Part shown: positions 16,800 through 25,679 of the stretch, piece after piece | Layout of the letters: each line of letters starts with the position of its first letter | Numbering within the stretch: the first letter of the stretch is position 1 | Assembly (NCBI RefSeq): GCF_019636075.1 | Contig: NZ_JAHBYG010000042.1 | Location: 1-37,137 of the forward strand | Origin: Ferrovibrio sp. | Lineage (GTDB): Bacteria; Pseudomonadota; Alphaproteobacteria; Ferrovibrionales; Ferrovibrionaceae | DNA: 37,137 nucleotides | Direction: 5' to 3' | Notes under the pieces: model-generated | What the model was told of the DNA's origin: nothing | The model's input: only the letters and a program-made list of their open reading frames with translations | Databases searched by the model: none | Made by a program: the position numbers and the translations under genes

Positions 16800-17444
16800 A
16801 TGGCATTTGTAGTGGCAATCGACGGCCCTGTGGCGGCCGGCAAGGGTACTCTGGCCCGGGCGCTGGCCGCACGGTTTGGCTTTGCCTATCTCGATACCGG
16901 TTCGCTCTACCGTGCCGTAGGCTCGAAGCTGCTGCGACAGGGCGGCGATCCGTCGGATGCCGATTTTGCTGCAAAGATAGCACAAAGCCTTGAATCCTCT
17001 GATCTATCGGTCCCAGACCTGCGGGCCGAGGCGGTCGGTCTTGCGGCGTCCAAAGTGGCCTCTATTCCTGCCGTGCGGGCGGCTTTGCTGGAGTATCAGC
17101 GCCGTTTTGCCAGCCAGCCGCCGCAGAATGCGCCGGGTGCCGTGCTGGATGGCCGCGATATCGGCACGGTGATCTGCCCCGATGCGCCGGTGAAGCTGTT
17201 CGTCACGGCCTCCGACGAAGTGCGGGCAGAGCGTAGATTCAAGGAGTTACAGGCCAAGGGCGAGGCCGTGTTGCTGGCCGATGTGCTGGCCGATCTGCGC
17301 CGCCGCGATGCCCAGGATGCCTCCCGTGCCACGGCGCCGCTGAAGCCTGCCGAGGATGCCCACTTGCTCGATACCTCCGGATTGGATATAGAAGCGGCCG
17401 TTGCCGCTGCCGCAAAACTGGTGTCGGCCAAGCTCAGTCCCTAA
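16800..17444 (+). CDS. cmk: Cytidylate kinase
   Basis: A 214-residue cytosolic enzyme that phosphorylates CMP/dCMP with ATP. The P-loop [16 protein letters not shown] (K15) opens the protein. [11 protein letters not shown] is the nucleotide-binding segment, [18 protein letters not shown] is the conserved core, and the lid region contains [10 protein letters not shown] and [15 protein letters not shown]. The length is normal. The ATG at 16800 places the P-loop at its usual distance. It is followed, 138 bases on, by rpsA, the classic cmk-rpsA order of proteobacteria. The aroA gene often found upstream in alphaproteobacteria is absent here. Confidence 0.96.
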   Translation: MAFVVAIDGPVAAGKGTLARALAARFGFAYLDTGSLYRAVGSKLLRQGGDPSDADFAAKIAQSLESSDLSVPDLRAEAVGLAASKVASIPAVRAALLEYQRRFASQPPQNAPGAVLDGRDIGTVICPDAPVKLFVTASDEVRAERRFKELQAKGEAVLLADVLADLRRRDAQDASRATAPLKPAEDAHLLDTSGLDIEAAVAAAAKLVSAKLSP

Positions 17445-17582
17445 AAATCCGGTCGCTGACGCGGCGCCGGGTCAACCCCTCAAGCCTTTCGGCTGACGCG
17501 TCCGGCCGAATACGCGTTTCCTCGCGGCAGGTTCAAGCAAGACCCGCCGACGCGCTTTGAATACGAGGCTCCAGGAGAACAG

Positions 17583-19322
17583 ATGGCTAAAGGTAAAGCA
17601 GCTCTGGCCCAGGTGGCCGAGCCGACCGACATTGAGAATTTCGCCGCCCTGCTGGACGAGTCGTTCAGCTCCTCGAACCTGATGGAAGGTTCGGTCGTTA
17701 AGGGTGTGGTGGTCTCGATCGAGAATGACTACGCGTTGATCGATGTGGGCTTGAAGTGCGAAGGCCGCATCGCGATGAAGGAATTTGCCGGCCCCGGCCG
17801 CGCCGCCGAGATCAAGGCGGGCGATGTGGTCGAGGTCTATCTCGAGCGGATCGAGAATGCGATGGGCGAAGCGGTGATCAGCCGCGACAAGGCCCGCCGC
17901 GAAGAAGCCTGGGAGAAGCTGGAACAGGCCTTCAATGCCAACCAGCGCGTGGAAGGCATCCTGTTCGGCAAGGTCAAGGGCGGCTTCACCGTCGACCTGT
18001 CGGGCGCCGTGGCCTTCCTGCCCGGCAGCCAGGTTGACGTGCGCCCGGTGCGCGATGTCGGCCCGCTGATGAACCAGCCGATGCAGTTCCAGATCCTGAA
18101 GATGGATCGCCGCCGCGGTAACATCGTGGTGTCGCGCCGCGCCGTGCTCGAAGAGAGCCGCGCCGAGGCCCGTTCGGAACTGGTGTCCAACCTGCGCGAA
18201 GGCCAGATCCTGGATGGCGTGGTGAAGAACATCACCGATTACGGCGCCTTCGTGGATCTGGGCGGCGTGGATGGCCTGCTGCATGTCACCGACATCGCCT
18301 GGCGCCGCGTCAACCATCCCTCCGAAGTGCTGAATATCGGCCAGACCGTTAAGGTGCAGGTGATCCGCGTCAATCCGGAAACCCAGCGCATCTCGCTCGG
18401 CATGAAGCAGCTCGAGGCGGATCCGTGGGAGGGCGTGAAGTCCAAGTATCCGGTGACCGCCAAGTTCATCGGTCGCGTCACCAACATCACCGATTACGGC
18501 GCCTTCGTGGAGCTGGAGCCGGGCGTGGAAGGCTTGGTGCACGTGTCCGAAATGAGCTGGACCAAGAAGAACGTGCATCCTGGCAAGATCGTCTCCACAA
18601 GCCAAGAAGTGGAAGTGATGATCCTCGAGGTCGATCCGGCCAAGCGCCGCATCAGCCTGGGCCTGAAGCAGTGCATGTCCAACCCCTGGGATGCCTTCGC
18701 CGACAAGCATCCGATCGGCTCGATCATCGAGGGCGAGATCAAGAACATCACCGAATTCGGTCTGTTCATCGGTCTCGACGGTCAGGTGGATGGCATGGTC
18801 CATCTCTCCGACCTGGATTGGAACAAGGCTGGCGAAGAAGCCATCAAGGATTACCAGAAGGGCCAGATCGTGAAGGCCCAGGTGCTCGACGTGGATACCG
18901 AGAAGGAGCGTATCTCGCTCGGCATCAAGCAGCTGGCCAATGATCCGTTCCAGTCGCTGGGCAGCCTGAAGAAGGGCAGCGTGGTCACGTCCACGGTCAC
19001 CGCCGTGGATGCGCGCGGCATCACCGTTTCGGTGGGCGATGGCGTGCAGGGCTATATCCGCAAGGCCGAACTGAGCCGCGACCGCGACGAACAGCGTCCG
19101 GACCGCTTCTCGGTGGGCGACAAGCTGGATGCCAAGATCGTCACCATCGACGGCAAGGCCCGCAAGCTGAGCCTGTCGGTGAAGGCCCGCGAGATCGAGG
19201 AAGAGCGCGAAGCGATGGAGCAGTATGGCTCCGCCGATAGCGGCGCTTCGCTCGGCGATATCCTGGGTGCCGCCATGCGCAGCGCCAAGGCCAAGAAGGA
19301 AAACGACGACACCCCTGAATAA
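17583..19322 (+). CDS. rpsA: 30S ribosomal protein S1
   Basis: A 579-residue protein that unfolds mRNA leaders on the 30S subunit. Six S1 (OB-fold) repeats lie at about residues 35-100, 118-185, 205-273, 290-360, 377-447 and 464-535. Repeats 3-5 show the usual TDYGAFVDLGGVDGLLHVTD and ITEFGLFIGLDG signatures. The C-terminal tail is acidic and short. AGGAG precedes the ATG at 17583. The 138-base leader after cmk has only a weak AGCC-TTTC-GGCT hairpin near 17483-17494. A strong terminator follows directly. A long antisense reading frame across the gene is a codon-bias shadow. Confidence 0.98.
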   Translation: MAKGKAALAQVAEPTDIENFAALLDESFSSSNLMEGSVVKGVVVSIENDYALIDVGLKCEGRIAMKEFAGPGRAAEIKAGDVVEVYLERIENAMGEAVISRDKARREEAWEKLEQAFNANQRVEGILFGKVKGGFTVDLSGAVAFLPGSQVDVRPVRDVGPLMNQPMQFQILKMDRRRGNIVVSRRAVLEESRAEARSELVSNLREGQILDGVVKNITDYGAFVDLGGVDGLLHVTDIAWRRVNHPSEVLNIGQTVKVQVIRVNPETQRISLGMKQLEADPWEGVKSKYPVTAKFIGRVTNITDYGAFVELEPGVEGLVHVSEMSWTKKNVHPGKIVSTSQEVEVMILEVDPAKRRISLGLKQCMSNPWDAFADKHPIGSIIEGEIKNITEFGLFIGLDGQVDGMVHLSDLDWNKAGEEAIKDYQKGQIVKAQVLDVDTEKERISLGIKQLANDPFQSLGSLKKGSVVTSTVTAVDARGITVSVGDGVQGYIRKAELSRDRDEQRPDRFSVGDKLDAKIVTIDGKARKLSLSVKAREIEEEREAMEQYGSADSGASLGDILGAAMRSAKAKKENDDTPE

Positions 19323-19346
19323 TCAGCGGTTTCGGAGCATTCAAGG

Positions 19347-19380
19347 AAAACCCCGGCGCGCAATCGCCGGGGTTTTTCTT
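19347..19380 (+). terminator. Rho-independent terminator after rpsA
   Basis: Perfect stem CCCCGGCG (19351-19358) and CGCCGGGG (19365-19372) with a six-base CGCAAT loop, followed by TTTTTCTTT and preceded by AAAA. The A-run makes it potentially bidirectional, so it may also stop transcripts of the convergent YcgN-family gene ending at 19380. Confidence 0.93.
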
Positions 19381-19877
19381 TATGTGGGATCGGTTGGTTT
19401 AAGCTTCGGCTTTTTCTTCGGCTTGGGCGGGCCCTTGGCATCTACCCAGCTGACGATGTGGTGTTCCAGCGGGCCGGCATCCAGTTCGGAAACCGAGCGG
19501 CCGCGCACCGACAGGCCGAGTTTGTGCACCAGCTCGCGGTCGCCGGTCTTGAGATGGTGCCACCAGGGCAGGTCGCGGCCCTTATGCACCAGGCGATAGG
19601 CGCAGGAGAGCGGCAGCCAATCCATCTTCGCCACTTTCTTGGGCGTGAGCTGGATGCAGTCGGGCACTTTCTTTTTGCGGTTGGGATAATCCGAGCATTG
19701 CCCGGTGGCGCCATCCAGCAGCTTGCAGGCCACGTTGGTGGTTTCGCAGGTGCCGGCATCCACGTCTTCCAGACGGTACAGGCAACATTTGCCGCAGCCG
19801 TCGCAGAGCGACTCCCATTCGGTGCGGTTCATGTCGTCCAGCGTCTTGGCGCGCCAGAAAGGTTTTTCGCGGGGCAT
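19380..19877 (-). CDS. YcgN/UPF0260 family cysteine-cluster protein
   Basis: A 165-residue protein close to E. coli YcgN. The start PFWRAKTLDDMNRTEWESLCDG and the cluster C25-x2-C28-x2-C31-C32 define the family; further cysteines lie at C44, C51, C61, C74 and C92. Family members are thought to bind a metal or Fe-S centre; no function is established. The Lys/Pro-rich tail (GPPKPKKKPKLKP) is an addition compared with the enterobacterial protein. The ATG at 19877 fits homologues and follows phaZ by ten bases; an in-frame ATG at 19913 would overlap phaZ. Confidence 0.9.
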   Translation of the reverse strand: MPREKPFWRAKTLDDMNRTEWESLCDGCGKCCLYRLEDVDAGTCETTNVACKLLDGATGQCSDYPNRKKKVPDCIQLTPKKVAKMDWLPLSCAYRLVHKGRDLPWWHHLKTGDRELVHKLGLSVRGRSVSELDAGPLEHHIVSWVDAKGPPKPKKKPKLKPTDPT

Positions 19878-19887
19878 GGCGGGCAGT

Positions 19888-21132
19888 TTATGCTTTCGCA
19901 GGCGGCTTGTCATGAGCCGCGATGAAAGCGGCCACGCGCGGGGCGATCTGCTCGCGCCAGCGGCGGCCGTTGAACACGCCGTAATGGCCCACGCCGGTTT
20001 GCAGGTGATGCTGGCGCATCGCCTTGGGGATGTTGGGGCAGATGGTTTGCGCCGCCTGGGTCTGGCCGATGCCGGAAATGTCGTCCAGTTCGCCTTCCAC
20101 GGTGAATAGCGCGGTGCGCCGGATCGCGCCGGTATCCACCCGCTGGCCGCGCCAGGTGAATTCGCCTTTCGGCAGCAGATGCTTCTGGAATACGCGTTCC
20201 ACGGTTTCCAGATAATAGTCCGCCGGCAGGTCCATCACCGAGAGATATTCATCATAGAATGTGCGGTGCTGGTTGGCGCTGTCGCCGTCGCCCTTGATCA
20301 GGTGATGGAACAATTCCACATGGGCATTCACATGGCGATCCAGATTCATGGTCATGAAGCCGGTCAGCTGGATGAAGCCGGGATAGACCCGCCGCATGAA
20401 GCCCGGATGGTTGAACGGCACGCGGTTGATCACATTCTGCTCGAACCACTCGATCGGATGCTCCTGCGCCAGGTTGTTCGGCGTGGTGGGGCTGATGCGG
20501 GTGTCGATCGGGCCGCCCATCAGGGTCATCGAACTGGGCGTACAGGCATCCTTCGCGGCGCTCATCAGCGCCACGGCGGCCAGCACCGGCACGCTGGGTT
20601 GGCACACCGCCATCACATGGGTGTTGGGGCCCAGGAAATGCAGGAAGTTGATCACGTAGTCGATATAGTCATCCAGTCCGAAGGCGCCCTCGGCCAGCGG
20701 CACGTTGCGGGCATCCACCCAGTCGGTGATGTAAATCTCGTGATCGGGCAGCAGGGCTTCCACCGTGCCGCGCAGCAGCGTGGCGTAATGGCCGGAAAGC
20801 GGCGCCACGATCAGCAGTCTGGAATCTTTCTGTTTCCGGTTCAGGCCTTCGCGCTTGAAATGCTTCAGGCGGCAGAATGGCAGCACCAGCGGATGCGTTT
20901 CCTGCACGGCATGGGGCTTGCCTTCGATCATGGTGCTGTGCAGGCCGAATTCCGGCTTGGCATAGCGGCGCGTGATACGCTCGAATACTTCCAGGCCAGC
21001 CGCCATGCTGCGCGCCGCCGGCGTAAAATTGCCGGGCAGGAAAGGCAGTTGCAGGAAATGCGATTGCGCTTCCGCCAACAGACGCACAGGCGCCAGAGCG
21101 GCATGTTGCAGCTCATGCAGATTGTAAAGCAT
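19888..21132 (-). CDS. phaZ: Intracellular polyhydroxybutyrate depolymerase
   Basis: A 414-residue cytosolic alpha/beta hydrolase that degrades stored amorphous PHB granules. It matches the Cupriavidus PhaZ1 type: start MLYNLHELQHAALAPVR, the Cys-type nucleophile elbow MAVCQPSVPVLAA (C177), D350 or D351 in VEGELDDISG, and H383 in VGHYGVFNG, i.e. a Cys-Asp-His triad. Length is typical. AGGGG lies before the ATG at 21132. A TGC-N3-GCA dyad, resembling sites of the PHB regulator PhaR in other alphaproteobacteria, lies about 96 bases upstream. The YcgN-type gene follows ten bases on. No synthase or phasin gene is in the window. Confidence 0.94.
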   Translation of the reverse strand: MLYNLHELQHAALAPVRLLAEAQSHFLQLPFLPGNFTPAARSMAAGLEVFERITRRYAKPEFGLHSTMIEGKPHAVQETHPLVLPFCRLKHFKREGLNRKQKDSRLLIVAPLSGHYATLLRGTVEALLPDHEIYITDWVDARNVPLAEGAFGLDDYIDYVINFLHFLGPNTHVMAVCQPSVPVLAAVALMSAAKDACTPSSMTLMGGPIDTRISPTTPNNLAQEHPIEWFEQNVINRVPFNHPGFMRRVYPGFIQLTGFMTMNLDRHVNAHVELFHHLIKGDGDSANQHRTFYDEYLSVMDLPADYYLETVERVFQKHLLPKGEFTWRGQRVDTGAIRRTALFTVEGELDDISGIGQTQAAQTICPNIPKAMRQHHLQTGVGHYGVFNGRRWREQIAPRVAAFIAAHDKPPAKA

Positions 21133-21227
21133 GCGGGCCCACCCCTATGTAGCGCGGCGGATCGCCGAATCAGCGATGCGCCGCGAACGCAATGTTACAG
21201 GCAAAAGACTGCAGGAACAGTTAAATA

Positions 21228-21238
21228 TTGCACTGCAA
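21228..21238. promoter_or_regulatory. Possible PhaR-type site upstream of phaZ
   Basis: TTGCA-C-TGCAA is a perfect 11-base dyad containing TGC-N3-GCA, the reported core of PhaR sites in Rhodobacter and Paracoccus. A second TGCA-bearing CTGCAG lies about 20 bases away, and the region is AT-rich (TTAAATATTG). The link to PhaR is inference. Confidence 0.45.
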
Positions 21239-21312
21239 CATAGGTGAGGATAGAGGCCCCGGGCCAGAAGACAAGCCCCAGGCCTGTAGGTTTGGGCTGC
21301 TGTGCTGATTGC

Positions 21313-21939
21313 TCAGAAGCTGGCACGCAGTTTCTTGGCGATCTCTTCCGGGGTGGAATTGTGCCGGAAATGCGCCAGATATTTCCCGTCTCGTCCCATC
21401 AGATAGATGAAGCCGGAATGGTCCACGGAATAATCCAGGCTGGAACCCGGCAATTGCACTTTCTGGTAATAGACCCGGTAGGCTTTCGCCGCCGCCGCAA
21501 TCTGCTCGGGCGTGCCGGTGAGGCCGACCATGCGCTCGTGGAAGCTGGAGACATAGTCCTTCATCACCTCGGGCGTATCGCGCTCGGGATCCACGCTGAC
21601 CAGAATGGGCGTCACCTTCTCGGCATCGGCACCCAGGTCATCCAGGGCGATGGCAATGGTTTGCATGCCGGTGGGGCAGATATCGGGGCAGGAAGTGAAG
21701 CCGAAATACACCAGCATCAGCTTGCCGGCATAATCCTTCTCGGTAACGCTGCGGCCATCCTGATCGGTCAGCGTGAAGGGGCCGCCGATGCTCACCTCGT
21801 TCACGCCGCCGCCGCCGCCATTGCCGTCGCTGCCATCCTGGGCCAGCCAGCCCGACAGGCTGATCCAGGCAAAACCCGCCGCCAGCAAAACCACAACGAT
21901 GATAAGGCCGCGTCGCAAGCCGCGTATTGCATTGCTCAT
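21313..21939 (-). CDS. SCO1/SenC copper chaperone for cytochrome oxidase
   Basis: A 208-residue protein anchored by an N-terminal helix (about residues 11-30), with a periplasmic thioredoxin-like domain. The copper ligands are visible: C84 and C88 in [12 protein letters not shown] and H174 in [11 protein letters not shown] glycine-rich linker (about 38-45) follows the anchor. Family role: delivery of copper, or reduction of the CuA cysteines, during cytochrome c oxidase assembly. Its ATG overlaps the stop of the upstream pterin dehydratase gene by four bases. No oxidase subunit gene is near. Confidence 0.94.
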   Translation of the reverse strand: MSNAIRGLRRGLIIVVVLLAAGFAWISLSGWLAQDGSDGNGGGGGVNEVSIGGPFTLTDQDGRSVTEKDYAGKLMLVYFGFTSCPDICPTGMQTIAIALDDLGADAEKVTPILVSVDPERDTPEVMKDYVSSFHERMVGLTGTPEQIAAAAKAYRVYYQKVQLPGSSLDYSVDHSGFIYLMGRDGKYLAHFRHNSTPEEIAKKLRASF

Positions 21940-22280
21940 GATGATTGTCCGTTCTGAGTATCGCCGCTTCCGGAAACGCCACCATGGGCGGCGGCAAAGG
22001 CATCGATCACTTTTGCCAGCGCCGCATCGCGCTGGCTCAGGCCGCCGGCATCATGGGTGGTGAGCGTGATATCCACGCGGTTCCACACATTGAACCATTC
22101 AGGGTGATGGTCGGCCTTTTCGGCGGCCAAGGCCACGCAGGCCATGAATCCGAAGGCGGCGTTGAAATCCTTGAAGCGGATGCTGCGGAAGATTGCGTCG
22201 CGGCCATCGAGCAGGCGCCAATGCGGCAATGCAGCCAGGGCAGCTTCCCGTGCGGCGCCATCCAGTTTTGCAATCGCCAT
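21936..22280 (-). CDS. 4a-hydroxytetrahydrobiopterin dehydratase (PCD/DCoH)
   Basis: A 114-residue cytosolic enzyme that dehydrates 4a-hydroxy-tetrahydropterin to quinonoid dihydropterin. The signature [22 protein letters not shown] has the catalytic histidines H58, H59 and H76 and the DAGGLS turn. The ATG at 22280 has a very strong GGAGGAA ribosome-binding site; an upstream GTG-like frame start at 22292 is less likely. No aromatic amino-acid hydroxylase is present, so the pterin partner is unclear. It is the promoter-proximal gene of a pair with SCO1. Confidence 0.95.
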   Translation of the reverse strand: MAIAKLDGAAREAALAALPHWRLLDGRDAIFRSIRFKDFNAAFGFMACVALAAEKADHHPEWFNVWNRVDITLTTHDAGGLSQRDAALAKVIDAFAAAHGGVSGSGDTQNGQSS

Positions 22281-22380
22281 GCTTTCCTCCACCCGGAACA
22301 GATGTTAGGGGTAATCCTATAACCCAGCCACCGGCTTTGCCCAAGGCTGGAACCCCATCACGCTTTGGACAAATCGCCGC

Positions 22381-22782
22381 ATGGCCGCACAACCGCAGAT
22401 GCTCCCCCCCAGCCTGGACGACCTTGCAGCGCTCGGCGAAGCCGCGCTGGAGCGCCTGCGCCCAGCTTTCGGCCAGTTTATCGGCAATGTGCCGATCCGC
22501 GTGCAGGATTTCGCCGATGACGAAACGCTGCAGGCCATGGAGATCGAAAATCCCTTCGAGCTGATGGGGTTGTATCATGGCCGCACATTGGCCGATGAGG
22601 TGGCCGGCCATGGCGGCTTGCCGGCGATGATCTATCTCTATCGCCGGCCGTTGCTTGATTACTGGTGCGAAACCGCCGAGCCGCTGGATCGCGTGGTGCG
22701 CCATGTGCTGATCCACGAAGTGGGCCACCATTTCGGCCTGTCGGATGACGACATGGACCGGATCGAAACGGCGACGGATTAG
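22381..22782 (+). CDS. Minimal zincin metallopeptidase-like protein
   Basis: A 133-residue protein with the zincin motif VLIHEVGHHFGLSDDDM (H112, E113, H116) near its C-terminus and an acidic stretch after it. It fits the family of short bacterial zincins (PF06262 type), in which a conserved acidic residue follows the motif. No signal peptide is seen, so it is probably cytosolic. Substrate unknown. It diverges from the pterin dehydratase across 88 bases and ends one base before the yejA stop on the other strand. Confidence 0.9.
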   Translation: MAAQPQMLPPSLDDLAALGEAALERLRPAFGQFIGNVPIRVQDFADDETLQAMEIENPFELMGLYHGRTLADEVAGHGGLPAMIYLYRRPLLDYWCETAEPLDRVVRHVLIHEVGHHFGLSDDDMDRIETATD

Positions 22783-22783
22783 C

Positions 22784-24640
22784 CTATCGCCGCAGCCCCA
22801 GCCTGGCATCCTTGGCCGGATCGATCCACCAGGTTTCCAGCAGGCCGAGATCGAAGTCTGGTGCCTTGGCGGGGCGGCCGAAGCGGTCCCACATCGCCAC
22901 TTTGTTGGTGCCGCTATACCAGTTGGGGATCACATACCAGCCCCAGGTCAGCACGCGGTCCAGCGCACGCGCCGCCGTCACGGAATCCATGCGGCTTTTC
23001 GCTGCCACCAGGTTTTCCACCAGCGCATCCACCGCCGGATCCTGGATGCCGGAGAAATTGAAGCTGCCGGTGACATTGGCCGAGGGGCTGCTCCAGAAAT
23101 TGCGCTGCTCCACGCCGGGTGTCATCGGCTGCACGATGCGGCGCATGATGATGTCGTAATCGAAATTGCGCATACGTTGCTCATAGGCCGAAACATCCAC
23201 GCTGCGGATCGTGCTGTGGATGCCCAGGCGTTCGAGGTTGCGCATGAAGGGGGAGAGGATGCGCTGGAAGCTGGGCTCGAACAGCAGGAATTCGATCTCG
23301 AAGGCTTCGCCCTTGGCATTCTGCAGCCGCTTGTCCTTGATGCTCCAGCCGGCCTCGCGCAGCAGCCGCGTGGCCTTGCGCAGGTTGTCGCGGTTCTCGC
23401 CGCTGCCATCGGTGGTGGGCGGGTTGAATTCCTCGGTGAAGACGCGCGGCGGCAGCTTGGCGCGATAGGGTTCCAGTAAAGCCAGTTCTGCCGGGCTTGG
23501 CAGGCCGGTGGCGGCCATGCTGGAATTCTCGAACATCGAGCGGGTGCGCTTGTAGAGATCGTAGAACAGCGTCTTGTTCATCCACTCGTAATCGAAAGCC
23601 AGGTTCAGCGCCTCGCGCACGCGGGCGTCCTTGAATTTGTCCTTGCGGGCGTTGAGGAAAAACGCCTGTACGCCAGAGGGCGTATGGTCGGGCAACACCT
23701 CGCGCTTGATCCGGCCTTCCTTCACGGCGGGCTTGCCGTCATAACCGGTGGCCCATACACGGGCGGTGATCTCCACGCGATAATCGTATTCGCCGGCGAA
23801 AAACGCTTCCACGGCGATATCGCGGTCGCGGTAGTAATCGTCGCGCACCGTATCGAAATTGAACTGGCCGCGATTGGCCGGCAGATCCTTGGCCCACCAA
23901 TCCGCCACGCGGCGGAAGCTGAGCGAACGCCCGGCATCCACGCGTTCGATGCGATAGGGGCCGCTGGTCAGCGGCGGCTCGGCGGTGGGTTGGGCGAAGG
24001 GGCGATCCTTGAACCAGCTTTTCGCCAGCAGCGGAATCTGCGCTACCAGCAGCGGCAGGTCGCGCCGGGTTTCGCCGGGCTTGAAACGGAACACCACGCG
24101 GCGCGGGCCCTCCGCCTTCACGCTGTCCAGATCGGCCAGGATCAACTGGTATTGCGGATGGCCTTCCTTCAGCGTGGATTCGAAGGTGAATACCACATCC
24201 TCGGCAGTGATCGGGCTGCCATCATGCCAGCGTGCACGGGGATCGAGAGTGAAGGCCGCCCAGGCGCGGTCGGGCCCGAGTTCCACGCTCTGCGCCACTT
24301 CGGCATAAACCGCATCGGGTTCGTCGGCTGCGCGGCGCATCAGGCTTTGCTGGGTCAGCGCCAGGCTTTGCGCTGTCACGCCCTTGAGGATCAGCGGATT
24401 GAGATTGTCGAAGCTTTCAAGCTGCCATTGCCGCAGCGTGCCGCCCTTGGGCGCATCGGGATTCACATAATCGAAATGCTTGAAGCTTTCCGGGTATTTC
24501 AAATCGCCGAAACTGCTGAGGCCGTGCCTGGCTTGAGCAAAGCCGGTTTGCGCGGCGAAAAGCAGAGTGGCGGCGAAAAGCAGGCCGGGGGCGAAAAGCA
24601 GGGCAGGGGCGGCAAGGGCCGGGATGATGCGATTCTTCAT
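22784..24640 (-). CDS. yejA: YejA-like peptide ABC importer substrate-binding protein
   Basis: A 618-residue periplasmic binding protein of the SBP_bac_5 (oligopeptide) family. It has an N-terminal signal peptide of about 36 residues, then HGLSSFGDLKYPESFKHFDYVNP, a YejA-style start. Further YejA-like segments are WHDGSPITAEDVVFTFES, ALNLAFDYEWMNKTLFYDLY, and a C-terminal WGWYVIPNWYSGTNKVAMWDRFGRP. It would deliver peptides to YejBE/YejF, whose genes lie about 20 kb to the left. The signal peptide contains three 18-base tandem repeats. The ATG at 24640 is chosen over GTG at 24655. The FkbM-family gene starts upstream on the same strand, 77 bases away. Confidence 0.92.
   Translation of the reverse strand: MKNRIIPALAAPALLFAPGLLFAATLLFAAQTGFAQARHGLSSFGDLKYPESFKHFDYVNPDAPKGGTLRQWQLESFDNLNPLILKGVTAQSLALTQQSLMRRAADEPDAVYAEVAQSVELGPDRAWAAFTLDPRARWHDGSPITAEDVVFTFESTLKEGHPQYQLILADLDSVKAEGPRRVVFRFKPGETRRDLPLLVAQIPLLAKSWFKDRPFAQPTAEPPLTSGPYRIERVDAGRSLSFRRVADWWAKDLPANRGQFNFDTVRDDYYRDRDIAVEAFFAGEYDYRVEITARVWATGYDGKPAVKEGRIKREVLPDHTPSGVQAFFLNARKDKFKDARVREALNLAFDYEWMNKTLFYDLYKRTRSMFENSSMAATGLPSPAELALLEPYRAKLPPRVFTEEFNPPTTDGSGENRDNLRKATRLLREAGWSIKDKRLQNAKGEAFEIEFLLFEPSFQRILSPFMRNLERLGIHSTIRSVDVSAYEQRMRNFDYDIIMRRIVQPMTPGVEQRNFWSSPSANVTGSFNFSGIQDPAVDALVENLVAAKSRMDSVTAARALDRVLTWGWYVIPNWYSGTNKVAMWDRFGRPAKAPDFDLGLLETWWIDPAKDARLGLRR
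24554..24607. repeat. 18-bp tandem repeat in the yejA signal peptide
   Basis: GGCGAAAAGCAG occurs exactly at 24554-24565, 24572-24583 and 24590-24601, an 18-base period. It encodes three LLFA-x2 units within the hydrophobic core of the signal peptide. Copy-number change would keep the frame but lengthen or shorten the core. Confidence 0.85.
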
Positions 24641-24717
24641 GACTTTATCGAACACGATTTGCCAGCCGCTGGAAAGCGTATTCGGCTAACGAATGCGTGT
24701 TTGCAGCCACTTCTTGT

Positions 24718-25644
24718 TTATAGGCGGTTCTTCACGCTCAGAAACTGGATCGGCAATTCGTTGCGTGCGGCCAGCGCGGCCAGGGCCTGGCGATAGCGGA
24801 TGGCCTGGTCGCTGCGATGGCGGCGGTCGATCTCGCCCAGCAGCAGCGACACCAGATCGTAGGAGCCGTAAACCTCGTGCAGCACCAGGGCGGCTTTGTT
24901 GATCTGGTCCTCGCTCAGTTTATCGAGCCGGCGAAAATCCTTCACGAATACCGCATCGGCCCAGAGTATCTGGCTGATTGCCTGGGACGGGTCGGGCAGC
25001 CGGATCGGCCGGAACGGGCGGCCGGCGATATCCAGGAAACGATGCAACACCCAGCCGTATTTGCGCAGGAAGCGCTCGATATCGCCGAACAGCGGCTGGT
25101 TCTTGTAGAGCGGCAGGAATTCCACTTCGCTTTCCAGCACCACGGCATTGGCCAGTTTTTCCATGCCATGTTTCAGCACGTTCAACTCGGCGCCCTGGAT
25201 ATCCAGCTTGGCATAATCCGGCGGCGGGCATTCGGCCAGGTCGTCCAGCCGGCGGGTGGGTACGGTTTCGGTACTCTTCACGGTGAAATTGCCGCCTTCA
25301 TGGCTGGCATTCATGCCGGTGAACAAGTCGATGGTGGCGGGATCCGGCGGCAGCAGCGACGAACAGCCGGGATAGCGTGCGGCATGGAAGGTGGCCGGTT
25401 CGCCATCGCCCAGCACATGGCCCAGCCAGATATGGCTGCCGCCGCGCGCGGCGCTTTCCGAGCGCAGCTTGGCCAGTTGTTCGGGCTGCGGCTCGAAGCC
25501 GGTGACGCGGCAAAGGCCCAGATCCAGCAGGCGCTGATAGCGCGGTTCGCCTTCCGGCATGGCGCCGATATCCAGCACCTCCACGCGGGGCGGCGCCACC
25601 GAAAGCAATTCGGCCAGGCTGGGTATCTGGATCGGTAATGTCAT
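24718..25644 (-). CDS. FkbM-family methyltransferase
   Basis: A 308-residue class I SAM-dependent methyltransferase. The SAM-binding strand-loop VEVLDIGAMPEGEP (about residues 21-34) and GFEPQPEQLAKL (about 49-60) open the Rossmann fold. The FkbM signature DYAKLDIQGAELNVLKHG (about 143-160) is clear. Family members often methylate sugar hydroxyls in lipopolysaccharide or secondary metabolites; the substrate is unknown. The ATG at 25644 is preferred over GTG at 25662. It lies 35 bases downstream of a secreted hydrolase gene and upstream of yejA, same strand, so the three may form one transcript. Confidence 0.87.
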   Translation of the reverse strand: MTLPIQIPSLAELLSVAPPRVEVLDIGAMPEGEPRYQRLLDLGLCRVTGFEPQPEQLAKLRSESAARGGSHIWLGHVLGDGEPATFHAARYPGCSSLLPPDPATIDLFTGMNASHEGGNFTVKSTETVPTRRLDDLAECPPPDYAKLDIQGAELNVLKHGMEKLANAVVLESEVEFLPLYKNQPLFGDIERFLRKYGWVLHRFLDIAGRPFRPIRLPDPSQAISQILWADAVFVKDFRRLDKLSEDQINKAALVLHEVYGSYDLVSLLLGEIDRRHRSDQAIRYRQALAALAARNELPIQFLSVKNRL

Positions 25645-25679
25645 GACGGACCGGCGGTTCACTCAGGCGTGGAAGGGAC

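Noticed and set aside
16565..16993. Plus-strand 142-codon frame across the kinase-cmk gap
   Set aside because: It overlaps cmk in another frame and shows no motif or ribosome-binding site.
17472..18803. 443-codon open frame antisense to rpsA
   Set aside because: rpsA is unmistakable on the plus strand; the antisense product is His/Asp/Leu-rich with no domain and arises from biased third positions.
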